A stretch of DNA of 64,000 bases, taken from CAILKP01 sp038231815. Its GTDB lineage: Bacteria; Planctomycetota; Phycisphaerae; Phycisphaerales; UBA1924. Below, in pieces: positions 13,676 to 23,139 of this stretch; position 1 is the stretch's first letter, and every line of letters starts with the position of its first letter. The DNA lies in NCBI GenBank assembly GCA_038231815.1, contig JBBRKQ010000001.1, positions 29,934-93,933 on the forward strand. The letters are read 5' to 3'. Under the pieces are notes generated by a model, which saw nothing but the letters and a program-made list of their open reading frames with translations, searched no databases and was not told where the DNA came from. The position numbers were made by a program, and so were the translations under genes.

Positions 13676-16375
13676 TCAACTCCAACCGTTCGGCGTAGAT
13701 GCCGTTGCGGGCTTGGACTCCGTGATCGGGGCCACACCGCTCGGCTTTCTTGCATCCTTGACGGCTTGAACCGTGGACTCCAAGATCTTCATCCACTGCA
13801 TCAAAGCTTCGGGTTCGGGCACCTTATGAGGTCCGCTCTTGGCGTTCGCATGTGCGGGGGTCGCGTCGGAACACTCGCTCCAAATGTGTTTGATTGCGAG
13901 CCAGTCTTCGGCTCTGACTTTCGCCACCCGATCCACATGGCCAACCTTGATCTGGCTTGAGTGCCGCTTGAGCAAATCGCCGAGCAAGACGTCTTCAATG
14001 ATCCTCTCGCAGGCTGCCCGCATGTCATCCACAATCGGGCCTGCTGCTTTCTTGTACTCAGTGTCGCTGCCCTCGCGCTTGACCTTGTCCGCCTGTCCGA
14101 CGCGCTCTCGAAGGTTCTTCAACTGCTGGTCTGTGCTCATCGCGTCCCACATCAGCCCGGACGCAACATTTCCCGGCCTACCAGCCCGCCATTCGACATG
14201 CTGGCAATGGATGGCGTTTCGCCCGCCCGAGGTCGCATCCTCCAGATCGCAGACAAACGCCAGATCGTGCGTGAATACCACGACTTGACGATCAGCCGCT
14301 TCCTTAACCAGCCGAGCGGCGATGGCGTCCCGCCGCTTGTGGTCAAGCGAAGAGACCGGATCGTCGAAGACCAACGCGGACTTGTGCGACGCCTGGGAAA
14401 GTTCGGCCAAGAACGCGGCCAAAGCGATGCAGCGGTGCTCGCCTTCGCTGGCAATCTCTTCGACACTCGCGTTTGTGGCACCGTCCACGACAACCGCGAA
14501 CTGGCTCTCGCCCTTGGCCACTCGCACCGCCGATAGAGACACCGGAATTGTATTGAGTCCGAGGGCATCGCGTTCGCTTGCGAACGCCTTGCAGAACGCT
14601 TCGGTGACATGCAGCTTGTCGAGTTCCTTGGCCTTGTCAGACACGGGACGGCTGGCGCAATCTTCTTGGCATTTCTTCAACTTCGCCGCGTAAGCGTGCC
14701 GGGTGATTTGGGCCTTGACTTCTTCCTTCTTGCCCGAGAGCCAATTCTTGTCCGTGAGTTCGTCGCGCTCGGTCTCGGCTTGTTTCTTCTTCACAGGATC
14801 GGCGGTGGCAAGTTCGGTAGCTGCTCGCGTATCGAGCCTCACCGCAAGCGCGAGCAGGTCAATGCATGGCGATGCGGGTAACGCCGGCGCATTGGTCCAC
14901 GTCCCATCTTTCAAACACTTTTGAGCGTGGGCGATCCGTGCATCGACCGCTTTGGCAAACGCCTCGACGGCGGCGAACGTGCCAGTGGCTTCGCGGTCAA
15001 GGTCGGCCTTGATGCCGGTCGCCTCGGTGCCGATCGCGCGAAGCGAATCCACGCCCGGCTTCAACGCCGTGACTTTCGCCTTCGCCGAGTCGGCCTGCTC
15101 GCGGGTTTCGTCGGTGACGAACTTGTTGAAGCGGGCGTAACGGTCGATCGCGTCGGGCTGCAACTGTTGCTGACACAGCACGCACTTGGCGTCGGCTTCC
15201 GTGACCGGGAACGGCTCGCCGGGATACGCATCGGCGATCGAGAATGCCTTGGCCGCGTCCCACAGTTTGCGCCATACTTCGTTGCAACTTCCCGGCAGGT
15301 CGTTGACTTGTAACTCTGGACCTGCTGCGGCCTTGGCCGCGTTTGCGGTCGTCTCGGCGTCCTTGATGGCATCACCAAGATTTTGCATGGCCGTGTCGTC
15401 CACAGAAGTCGCGCGGCTCTTGGCGGTCTCGGCGAACGTGCGGATTCGTTTGGCAGCGGCGGTAGTGTCGGCTGCTTTGAGATTCGGATCGGTGCTGAGC
15501 GTGGCGTTGAGTTCGACCAATCGCATCTCGTCGGTGTCGGTGAACGTCGCAGCGGCGTCGATCGATTCGGGCATCGTCGCTGCGCCAACGGCGTTAACAA
15601 GCTTTCCAGCCGCCGTCGCGCCGCTGTACTTCCAACCTTGGGCGGTCTTGGTATTTTCGGCGAACGTGGCGTCGATCTCCTTCTTCAATTCACTACCGAT
15701 CGTGTCGCACGCCTTGGCCAGTTCCGGCAGCACATCCAAACCTCGCGGCTTGAAGCACGCGGGGCCGTCCTCACCAACGTGGACCCTCGCGCTAAACGAG
15801 TCAAAGACGAAGATGTTCCCCAATCGAGGATCGGCTACGCTCCCGTCCGTCCAATCGACCGGGGTGTCCACCGCACCAACACGGCAGTTGATCTTGGCCT
15901 TGGCCGGGCCAGCCGCGGCGGTCGAAAAGGCATCGGGCTTGATGTCCTGCGGCGCCCCACGCGCTCGGCACGCCTTCTTTATGACACGGGCGTATCCCGA
16001 CTTGCCCGCCCCGTTCTCGCCATAGATGACCGTCAGCCCCGGCGAGGGACCGAAGACAATCTCTTGATCGCTTGGAAGCCGACCGACGTTTTGGAGGCCC
16101 GAGAGTGTTGACAGGCTGACCGATGCGGTACCGTCCGCGCCGCCCGGCGTGTGGGCCGCGGATAGCGGGACCACCGTCGAGGCGGTGCCGGTCGCGGGCG
16201 TGAGGCCATGCGTGGCGCAGCAGATTGCGGTAAGTTCTTTCAGGGCATCGGCGTTGAGCGGCCCGGATCCCACGATTCTGCGCAAGGCATCACGCTGCCA
16301 GTCCGGCCATGTCGTTGACCAATTGAGAATGGACACAAATGGAGAAGGCGGGGCGGCGGGTGCGGGCGTTGGCAT
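13676..16375 (-). CDS. RloC/Rad50-like ABC-type ATPase with zinc hook
   Basis: 899 residues from ATG 16375. Walker A GENGAGKSG near residue 118; a long helical/coiled-coil middle; a candidate zinc hook KCVLCQQQL near 400; ABC signature region EGEHRCIALAAFLAEL; Walker B with D-loop SALVFDDPVSSLDHKRRD; and the H-loop VVFTHDLAFV. This is the SMC/Rad50/RloC-like AAA_13 architecture. Anticodon nucleases of the RloC/PrrC kind carry a C-terminal nuclease domain; here about 160 residues follow the H-loop, and I cannot identify the nuclease triad. Such proteins often act in phage defence or DNA/RNA surveillance. No partner restriction genes are adjacent. Confidence 0.75.
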   Translation of the reverse strand: MPTPAPAAPPSPFVSILNWSTTWPDWQRDALRRIVGSGPLNADALKELTAICCATHGLTPATGTASTVVPLSAAHTPGGADGTASVSLSTLSGLQNVGRLPSDQEIVFGPSPGLTVIYGENGAGKSGYARVIKKACRARGAPQDIKPDAFSTAAAGPAKAKINCRVGAVDTPVDWTDGSVADPRLGNIFVFDSFSARVHVGEDGPACFKPRGLDVLPELAKACDTIGSELKKEIDATFAENTKTAQGWKYSGATAAGKLVNAVGAATMPESIDAAATFTDTDEMRLVELNATLSTDPNLKAADTTAAAKRIRTFAETAKSRATSVDDTAMQNLGDAIKDAETTANAAKAAAGPELQVNDLPGSCNEVWRKLWDAAKAFSIADAYPGEPFPVTEADAKCVLCQQQLQPDAIDRYARFNKFVTDETREQADSAKAKVTALKPGVDSLRAIGTEATGIKADLDREATGTFAAVEAFAKAVDARIAHAQKCLKDGTWTNAPALPASPCIDLLALAVRLDTRAATELATADPVKKKQAETERDELTDKNWLSGKKEEVKAQITRHAYAAKLKKCQEDCASRPVSDKAKELDKLHVTEAFCKAFASERDALGLNTIPVSLSAVRVAKGESQFAVVVDGATNASVEEIASEGEHRCIALAAFLAELSQASHKSALVFDDPVSSLDHKRRDAIAARLVKEAADRQVVVFTHDLAFVCDLEDATSGGRNAIHCQHVEWRAGRPGNVASGLMWDAMSTDQQLKNLRERVGQADKVKREGSDTEYKKAAGPIVDDMRAACERIIEDVLLGDLLKRHSSQIKVGHVDRVAKVRAEDWLAIKHIWSECSDATPAHANAKSGPHKVPEPEALMQWMKILESTVQAVKDARKPSGVAPITESKPATASTPNGWS

Positions 16376-16837
16376 AGTTACAAACTCCACGAGGGATGCA
16401 CTCGCGCATCATAACATGGTGGCGGTAGGCGGCGGGGGTTGGTGCCCATTGACATCTTCAAGTTGCTGCCGCTGACTTCCAGCCTTGATGAGCCGTGTGC
16501 CGGGCGCGGTGCCGATGAGCATCCCGCTCGCTCGCGTGCTGGCCCCGAACGCCGCCCGGGTCCGCATCTAGTGCGCCGGGGGGATGATCGCCGCCTGCTC
16601 GCCCTCATAGACCTAGTCGTGGTGTTGGGGAGGCGGATCGGCCAGCAGGTACCGCGCCTTGGCCGAGTAGCCGGTGTAGAGGGCGCTCGAGAGGGAGCGG
16701 CTGAGCTCGATGCGGATTGCCGACTCCGGGGGCTGCCATCCCCACGTAACCCTCGCTTCGGAGCTGGCTTTCGTGTCTTTGTTGCGGGGCGGCCGAGTGT
16801 GGCGGGCCGTGTCGCACACGGCAGCGGCCGCGTGCTC
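16376..16837 (-). other. Spacer with possible gene remnants
   Basis: No intact gene is supported. A minus-strand frame near 16613-16800 reads ARVTWGWQPPESAIRIELSR and SSALYTGYSAKARYLLADPP, which looks protein-like but has no credible start and no recognised family. It directly follows the kinase/nitrilase chimera and could be debris from the same rearrangement. Confidence 0.3.
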
Positions 16838-17377
16838 CTACTTCATCGCCGGTGGGGGCTCTTCGCCGGTCCCGCGCTCGGCGATGGTGATCGCGTGCTG
16901 GCAACGCTGGTCGAGCGTGAGCGAGAGCACATCCGGGCGGGCGTAGTGCCCGGCGGGGTCGAAGTTGTGGCGCTGCTGGCGGACTTTGGCGTGATCGAGT
17001 TCGGCGATGAGGAGCGTTTCGGTGTCCACGACCGGCGCGATGACCCATTCGCCATCCGGCCCGGCAATGCACGAGCCGCCATCGGCCCACCTTAAATCGC
17101 CATCGGCGATCATGAGCTCGCGGTGCGGGATGTTGGCGGGGACCGCGCCGGCGTGCATGAGCGATGAGACCGACAGAACGTAACTGCGGCCCTCGCGGGC
17201 GATGAAGCGGGTGATGTCCTGCGTGTTGCGGCGGCTGCCCGGCCAGACAGCGATGTGCAGGGCCTTGATGGCAACCTGCCGGTCGAGCTTGGTGTCCGTG
17301 GCAAGATAGACCACCCCCATGCCGCCGCGGCCGAGTTCGCGCTGAACTTGGAATGAACCGATGGACGTGGGGTGCAT
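16838..17377 (-). pseudogene. Chimeric remnant: kinase N-terminus fused to nitrilase C-terminus
   Basis: An uninterrupted 179-codon frame. Residues 1-40 (MHPTSIGSFQVQRELGRGG to VAIKAL) are nearly identical to the start of the kinase at 9739. From about residue 41 the sequence is the C-terminal part of a carbon-nitrogen hydrolase: HIAVWPGSRRNTQDITRFIA, EGRSYVLSVSSL, and the late motif RQQRHNFDPAGHYARPDVLS. The nitrilase catalytic Glu, Lys and Cys all lie in the missing N-terminal part, and most of the kinase domain is absent, so neither activity is possible. The kinase-side similarity also covers the upstream bases GAGTGTACGGG. It could still be transcribed from the captured promoter region. 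Confidence 0.75.
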
Positions 17378-17706
17378 TGGAGGCGGAGTGTACGGGGCCA
17401 ATTTGCACGAAGTGCGCGGCAAGGCGATGTTCGTCCCCACAACAGTCTCGGGGAGGGTCCGAGTGCCTCTGTTTTCATGGCCTGATCAGGCCGGAGTGGC
17501 AATGGCACCAACGGTCCAACGGCTTCCACAAGACGCTCTGTTGGTGGTCGGTCACCTTGCTCTTGATCCGCACGCAAAGCGGTGATACCTATACCGCAAG
17601 AATGGCGCTCGGACCTCTGCGTCAACCATAAGCTGCGTAGTGTTTCCGGTCATCAGGCCCTAGGCCGAGAGTCTTCTTCACCAGCCCCAACATCAAGGAG
17701 CCGCAC
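17378..17706. other. Intergenic, kinase promoter-like sequence then nothing clear
   Basis: The first 30 bases carry the upstream sequence shared with the kinase gene (GGAGTGTACGGG on plus). The rest, up to the SbtA start, shows no gene. AAGGAG at 17694-17699 is a good ribosome-binding site for the SbtA gene. Confidence 0.4.
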
Positions 17707-18744
17707 ATGATTGCTGAGATACTGGGTGCGGCTGGCACTGATGCTGCCAGCGGTCTGCTCTCGGTCAGCCCTCCGGTGCTCTTTTTCTTCCTCGGTGTCA
17801 TCGCGGTGCTGGTTCGCTCCAACATAGCCATTCCCAAGGCCGCCACCAAACTTCTCTCGCTCTATCTCCTCTGGGCCATCGGCTTCAAGGGCGGAGTTGA
17901 GCTTGTTGCCAGCGGGTTCACAGCAGACGCCATGAAGGCCGTCGCACTGGCGCTTGTGCTGTCAGTAGCGGTTCCCGTCTGGGCATACTTCGCCCTTCGC
18001 CGGATTGTGGCAAACTGCGACGCCGCGGCAATCGCGGCGTGCTACGGATCGGTCAGCGTGGTGACGTTCCTCACCGCCTGTTCATCACTCGACTTGAGCC
18101 GCACGCCCTTCAGCGGACACATGGTGGCCGTAATGGCGATCATGGAGTCACCGGCGATCGTTCTGGCATTGTTGCTTTTGAACCTCGACAAAAACCGAAC
18201 TCCAGCGGGCGCGGGAACCACAGGGGCGGGCACTACTTCTGGCGGAGCAGCGTCGCCTCGATTAGCAATACTTCTTCACGAGTCGCTGCTCAACGGCCCT
18301 GTTCTGCTGCTGCTCGGCAGCATCGTTGTCGGAGTGCTGACCGGCCAGAGAGGCTACGCCGCCTTCAAACCATTATGCACCGATGCCTTCCCCGGCGCAC
18401 TGGCTTTCTTTCTGCTCGATTTGGGAATAATGGCCGCGCGGCGCTGGCGCGATGTTCTTCGAGCATCGCGGCTGCTGCTGGCATTTGCAATCGCCGCCCC
18501 GCTCATCAACGCGTCATTGGCAATCGCGGCAGCCAAGCTGTTCGGGATCGGTCAAGGCGACGCAATTCTCCTTGCCGTGCTCGCGGCATCAGCGTCCTAC
18601 ATCGCGGCCCCCGCTGCGCTGCGCCAGGCGATCCCGGCGGCCAACCCGGCAATCTACGTCGCGCTGTCTCTCGGGGTGACGTTCCCGTTCAACATCATTC
18701 TGGGTGTTCCGCTGTACACGGCAATGGTTCACTGGTGGTGGTGA
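17707..18744 (+). CDS. sbtA: SbtA-family sodium-dependent bicarbonate transporter
   Basis: 345 residues with about ten membrane helices in two halves, separated by a Gly/Thr/Ala-rich cytoplasmic loop (NRTPAGAGTTGAGTTSGGAA, near 162-182). Family marks include LSVSPPVLFFFLGVIAVLVR, LLWAIGFKGGVEL, ACYGSVSVVTFLTA and the second-half repeat ASYIAAPAALRQAIP with LSLGVTFPFNIILGVPLY. Members import bicarbonate using sodium and are often regulated by the PII-like SbtB; no sbtB gene is adjacent. AAGGAG lies 7 bp before the ATG. The gene is bracketed by two kinase-head remnants in the same orientation. Confidence 0.88.
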   Translation: MIAEILGAAGTDAASGLLSVSPPVLFFFLGVIAVLVRSNIAIPKAATKLLSLYLLWAIGFKGGVELVASGFTADAMKAVALALVLSVAVPVWAYFALRRIVANCDAAAIAACYGSVSVVTFLTACSSLDLSRTPFSGHMVAVMAIMESPAIVLALLLLNLDKNRTPAGAGTTGAGTTSGGAASPRLAILLHESLLNGPVLLLLGSIVVGVLTGQRGYAAFKPLCTDAFPGALAFFLLDLGIMAARRWRDVLRASRLLLAFAIAAPLINASLAIAAAKLFGIGQGDAILLAVLAASASYIAAPAALRQAIPAANPAIYVALSLGVTFPFNIILGVPLYTAMVHWWW

Positions 18745-18907
18745 TGCGGCCACAACGGGCGATCGCCAACGCTCGCAGTACGACACCCCGGCCGCGTTCC
18801 CGGGGCTTGGTTATGACATCTCCCGCAGGCTCTGGCCGCGTTCAGCCGGGCTCCAGACTGGTCCAATCACATCGCATGAACCAAACGCGAGCCCGAGGTG
18901 GCGCGGT

Positions 18908-19822
18908 TTACTTCGTTGCCGGATGCGACCCGGCAACATCCGGCCGCCAATCGCTCACGAGAACGAGGCGGGGCTCTTCCGGCGATACATCTTTGGCCGC
19001 GATCAGAAATCGTGCGCCCTCGGGGTCGTAGTCAAGGACCCGGGTCTGTTTGTCCAGCATTTTGCCATCGAATAGCGGCTTGGGCACGCCAACATCCAGG
19101 ATTCCATCCTTATTGCTGATTGCCGCGCTCCACATCCGTCCCGATGTATCCGCCCAGGCCAGTTCGCTCGCGCTTAGTCACCAACAGTTCCAGAAGACGG
19201 GCGTGGCGGAGAACTGCACCGGCGTCGATGGCGTTGGATACGCGGCCACTTTCAACGTCGCGCCAATATCCTCTTCTTTCGCGACGACGTATGCCAGGAG
19301 ATCGCCCGACGGTGACAAGCATGGACTCCTCGCCGCATCGGGCGTCCTCATAAACGCCTTGGGGGGTTCCTCCTTGCCCAGGCTTCGCGTCATGATGTCC
19401 CCGGTTTTGTCGCGCAGCGGTGCGCTCGTGAAAATAAGCGTGCTTCCGTCCGGCGTTATCGAGCACGGGTCCAGCTCGAACCCGGACTCGCCTTTCAGCA
19501 AAGGGGTGCCAGCGCCGCCGCCGGTCGGAAAGGTCATGAAAGATTGGAGTCCATTACGGACTTCCGAGCTGATGACGCCTCGTTCACCGTGGGCCCACAC
19601 TGCTCCATATTCAAAGGTCATCGCCGGGTCGCCGATCAGCGTTGTGATGCCCCGTTCGAGATCAAGCATCACGATTGATGCCTCCGCGCGAGCCCCGGCG
19701 ACGGACACCACCGCTCGCCGGGCATCCTTCGACAGCCTCGCACCGGAGAGGTAGACCACGCCTATGCCGCCACGGCCGAGTTCATGCTAAATCTGGAATG
19801 GACCGATGGTGGCTGAGTGCAC
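18908..19822 (-). pseudogene. Ser/Thr kinase pseudogene lacking the catalytic domain
   Basis: From GTG 19822 the frame reads HSATIGPFQI, then TAG, then HELGRGGIGVVYL, matching the intact kinase start. It then jumps straight into beta-propeller sequence (SGARLSKDARRAVVSVAGAR), so the kinase domain after the glycine loop and the membrane helix are deleted. Propeller blades follow (SITPDGSTLIFTSAPL, CLSPSGDLLAYVVA). After a stop at 19178 a different frame, 19135-18908, resumes the propeller (YDPEGARFLIAAKDVSPEEP), so there is a frameshift too. The upstream bases are also shared with the intact kinase. Not functional. Confidence 0.8.
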
Positions 19823-20255
19823 GAGGCGTGAATGTACGGGCCAGAAGGGTCACTGTGCACTTCCTGACCCGACCTAGGCCAGCAAGCAGCATGTGATGGC
19901 CGTGGAGACCCTAACGCACTCTAAAAAGAGCTCGCTCAGTCTTCTGTCATCCCGACTTGGAAGCCTTGATGGCCTCGGCATTTGCCGAGGCCATATGCAT
20001 CGATGGAGTACTTCGATCAAGTCCTGTCATCCCATGAATAGCAGGCTAGATTGGAATTCTCGTATGATGTTCACGGCATCTTCGCCTGCCAGAGCAGTCC
20101 CGCAGTTCTTGTCGAAAAGTTGGCGCACCCGTCGCCCGTTTCTTTGTCGCGGGGCACGAAGGTGAGGCGAGTTCGCTTATGTCAACTTGCTCCAACCTGA
20201 GATGTGCGGGCCTAGATCGCTGGAGGCCTAGTGAAGGGCGGCGCCGGTCTGTTGT
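19823..20255. other. Intergenic with duplicated kinase upstream sequence and hairpin
   Basis: Bases 19823-19900 resemble the upstream region of the intact kinase (TGTACGGGCCAGAAGGGTCACTG and CAGCAAGCAGC). The rest has no supported gene; a minus-strand tail reading RVRQLFDKNCGTALAGEDAV near 20120-20040 might be a gene remnant but has no start. Confidence 0.35.
19969..19994. repeat. Perfect 11-bp inverted repeat (hairpin)
   Basis: ATGGCCTCGGC, loop ATTT, GCCGAGGCCAT. No T-run follows on either strand, so it is not a standard intrinsic terminator. It lies between the kinase pseudogene and the convergent-side MFS gene. Confidence 0.6.
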
Positions 20256-21719
20256 TCACAATCGCGCCAGCGGGGTGCGATGTTTGAATACACCGCTTCT
20301 GGTCGCACCAGCGATCGCAGCGACGATCAGAACAAGCACCACGGCAAAGGTGAACCGCATGCCGGTGGCAACGGCCTCTGGAAGGGCAAGGTTGATCTCG
20401 GTGCCTCCCGCAGCGAGGGTGAACACCGCGCCCATGACTGATGCGCCTGTGATGAGCCCGAGGTTCCGCGACAGGTTGAGCATACCGGATACGACACCAC
20501 TCTGGTCCGGACGGGTCTTTATCATCACGATGGTGTTATTGGCGGCTTGAAACAAAGCATAGTTGGTCGTGATGACAACGATGGGCACGATATAGCCGCC
20601 GACACCAAATCGTGTTGGCATTAGAGAGAGGAGGAAGCACCCAGTGGCCAATCCAACGAGCCCGAGGATGGTCATGCGTCCGGCGCCAAAACGGTCCACG
20701 ATTCGACCGGCCGGGATACCGGTCAGAGCGGCCACAAGCGGACCGACTGACAAGAAGAGTCCGACAAGAGCCGCCTCCAGTCCGAGAGCTTGGGAGAGGT
20801 AGAACGGACCAACGACCAGCGTTGTCATCATCACAGTCGAGACGAGCATGTTCATGGTGAGGCCCACGATCAGAATCGGATCGCGGAACATATCGAATCG
20901 GATCAGTGGTGATCGAGTTCTTGCTTCCACGAGTAAGAACAGGCCGACTCCGACAACTGCCGCCAACAGCAAAGCAATGTTCAGCGGACCGAAGCTGCCG
21001 CGTCCAAGCGTCATGGCCAGCGCGTACGACGTGAGCGTAAGAGCAAGCAGCAATGTACCACCTCCATCGAATTGTGCCCACTCAGGCTTTCGGCCCGGGC
21101 GGTCAGGAGGCAGGTAGCGAGCGGCGAGAATTAAGTTGAGCATGCCGATCGGTACGTTTACGAGAAAAATCATCCGCCAGCCGAATCCGGCGATCAGGAT
21201 GCCACCGAGCGATGGCCCCAGAGTGGTGCCGATGGCGGACATCGTTCCGAGCAGCCCCATAGCGCTGGCCGTCCTCGACTTCGGGACCGTCTCGCCGATG
21301 AAAGCCACGGTGAGTGTCATCATTGTCGCCGCTCCGATGCCTTGTCCCGCTCGAGCCGCAACGAGGAACCAAAGTGTGGGCGCGATGCCGCAGAATGCAG
21401 AGGCGATTGTGAACAGGGAAATCCCGAGCAGGAGCAACCGGCGGCGCCCGACGATGTCGCCAAGCCGCCCGATGCTGACGATCAGAGCCGTAATGGCAAG
21501 GAGATACGCTAAGACGATCCATTGCACGTCTTGGAACGTGGCGGCAAATGCTCGCGCCAAAGTAGGTAATCCAGCATTCGCGATGCTGGTGGCAAGCGAG
21601 GACATCAACATCGACAGGGAGAGGCTTGCCAGCAAACAACGAACGGGCGCGGACATCTGCGTGCCTTGAATCGCTGGCTCGGTTCGTATTGCGGTGATCG
21701 ATTCCATGTTCGGCTCCAT
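20256..21719 (-). CDS. DHA2-type MFS multidrug efflux transporter
   Basis: 487 residues from ATG 21719 (an ATG at 21767 would add sixteen). About fourteen membrane helices; MFS motif A appears as GRLGDIVGRRRLLLLG and motif C-like sequence as GLLGTMSAIGTTLGPSLGGI, with the EmrB/QacA-type WRMIFLVNVPIG segment. The family exports hydrophobic drugs or dyes by proton antiport in the inner membrane. It is divergent from a LysR regulator whose start is about 130 bp away, so the regulator probably controls it. No membrane-fusion partner is adjacent. Confidence 0.9.
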   Translation of the reverse strand: MEPNMESITAIRTEPAIQGTQMSAPVRCLLASLSLSMLMSSLATSIANAGLPTLARAFAATFQDVQWIVLAYLLAITALIVSIGRLGDIVGRRRLLLLGISLFTIASAFCGIAPTLWFLVAARAGQGIGAATMMTLTVAFIGETVPKSRTASAMGLLGTMSAIGTTLGPSLGGILIAGFGWRMIFLVNVPIGMLNLILAARYLPPDRPGRKPEWAQFDGGGTLLLALTLTSYALAMTLGRGSFGPLNIALLLAAVVGVGLFLLVEARTRSPLIRFDMFRDPILIVGLTMNMLVSTVMMTTLVVGPFYLSQALGLEAALVGLFLSVGPLVAALTGIPAGRIVDRFGAGRMTILGLVGLATGCFLLSLMPTRFGVGGYIVPIVVITTNYALFQAANNTIVMIKTRPDQSGVVSGMLNLSRNLGLITGASVMGAVFTLAAGGTEINLALPEAVATGMRFTFAVVLVLIVAAIAGATRSGVFKHRTPLARL

Positions 21720-21847
21720 TTTGTGCGCTCCATAAGCGGCGCTGACCAGAACATAGCCGTTGGGCAATAGGGCGACAAATGCACCAGTCGCACTCTATTA
21801 GTGTGTTTGACGCCATGTCACGATCGAGCGGTGCATACCTTGGAGAG

Positions 21848-22741
21848 ATGCCCAAGCCTGATTTCAACCTGCTAGTCATCCTTGATGTCCTCCTTGCCGA
21901 GGGCAGCGTTGCGCGAGCCGCCAAGAGGTTGAGTCTTAGCCCTTCGGCGATGAGCCGTGCGCTTTCGCGACTGCGAGACGCAACGGGCGACCCACTCCTA
22001 GTCAGGGCCGGAAGAGGCCTTGTTCCCAGTCCCCGGGCGATCGAAATTCGGGAGCGGGTCGATCAACTCGTACAAGATGGGCGCGAGGTTCTACGTCCTG
22101 CAGAGAGTCTTGATCTAAAGCGGCTCGTCCGGACCTTCACGCTACGAACCGGCGAGGGTTTCGTGGAGAACTTTGGGCCGGACCTTCTTGCTCAGGTTTT
22201 AAAGGCCGCGCCGGGTGTGCTCCTCCGCTTTATGCAAAGGCCGGACAGAGACAGCACTCCGCTGCGTGATGGAACGGTTGATCTTGAGACCGGTGTCGTC
22301 GTGAAGACGACTGGCTCTGAACTGCGAACGCAAATATTGTTCCAAGACCGTTTCATCGGCGTAGTACGGAGGGGCCATCCGCTCAGCAAGGGCGAGATGA
22401 CCCGTTCCCGCTACCTGGCGGGCAGGCATATCGGCATCTCTCGTGACGGTGCAGACAAGGGGCCGATCGATGTCGCCCTGGCGCCGCTTAAGGTCAAGCG
22501 ACAGTTGGTGACCATCGTCAGTAGCTTCTCGACAGCGCTGGCTCTCGCTCGTGCCTCCGACCTGATCGCGAGTGTTCCCGAGCACCACACCGGGATTCTG
22601 CGTGGAGGAATGTACAGCTTTCCGCTCCCCGTTCCTATTCCGGAAGTACGGGTCTCATTGCTGTGGCACCCTCGACTGGAAGCTGATTTGGCTCACCGCT
22701 GGCTGCGTGGATGTGTCCGTGAATCGTGCGCAGGCCGTTAA
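21848..22741 (+). CDS. LysR-family transcriptional regulator
   Basis: 297 residues from ATG 21848 (MPKPDFNLLVILDVLLAEGS), the normal LysR length; an upstream ATG at 21779 would add 23 residues. The winged-helix N-terminus is SVARAAKRLSLSPSAMSRAL with LSRLRDATGDPLLVRAGRGL; the rest is the periplasmic-binding-like effector domain (VDLETGVV, FIGVVRRGHPLSKG, LIASVPEHHTG). NodD/PcpR-like members share the DPLLVR and HPL motifs. It is transcribed away from the MFS efflux gene and probably regulates it in response to an unknown small molecule. Confidence 0.9.
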   Translation: MPKPDFNLLVILDVLLAEGSVARAAKRLSLSPSAMSRALSRLRDATGDPLLVRAGRGLVPSPRAIEIRERVDQLVQDGREVLRPAESLDLKRLVRTFTLRTGEGFVENFGPDLLAQVLKAAPGVLLRFMQRPDRDSTPLRDGTVDLETGVVVKTTGSELRTQILFQDRFIGVVRRGHPLSKGEMTRSRYLAGRHIGISRDGADKGPIDVALAPLKVKRQLVTIVSSFSTALALARASDLIASVPEHHTGILRGGMYSFPLPVPIPEVRVSLLWHPRLEADLAHRWLRGCVRESCAGR

Positions 22742-23139
22742 AGTCGTAAATCAGGGCGGGTGAGGCCGATAAATCACGAGCTTTTCCAATGCCGAGATCG
22801 GTCTTGTAGACTGGCATTCCTCGACACTTTCGTGATTCCGGCGGCCAGTAAACGCCGAGTACCGGGCTCCTAAACTCTCACGCCTGACAATAGAATTTTG
22901 TCAGTGTTCTGTCACTCCGACTTTTACGGAATCAAACCCTTCGACGAGTACTTCGAAACGCTCTTTCGAGTGGCAACAACATAGGGTAATACCATTTGGC
23001 TGGCGTAATTGAGGGGCTTTGTACACGAAACGCGTGTTATTTAGGGCAGGATCTCGTGCGGCTTTGAATCGTCGTGCACTCAACGCCCGGTTTGCCATGT
23101 CAGCAGATGCCGCTTTGAGGCCTGCTACGATCAGATCAG
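22742..23139. other. Intergenic, no supported gene
   Basis: A minus-strand frame 23098-22901 ends KERFEVLVEGFDSVKVGVTEH, which looks protein-like but has no homology I recognise and no ribosome-binding site. A related string (TCTGTCAYYCCGACTT, GAGTACTTCG) occurs at 19938-20015, suggesting shared remnant sequence. Confidence 0.3.

Noticed and set aside
15186..16025. Plus frame antisense to the large ATPase
   Set aside because: Ser/Ala-rich shadow of a gene with clear ATPase motifs.
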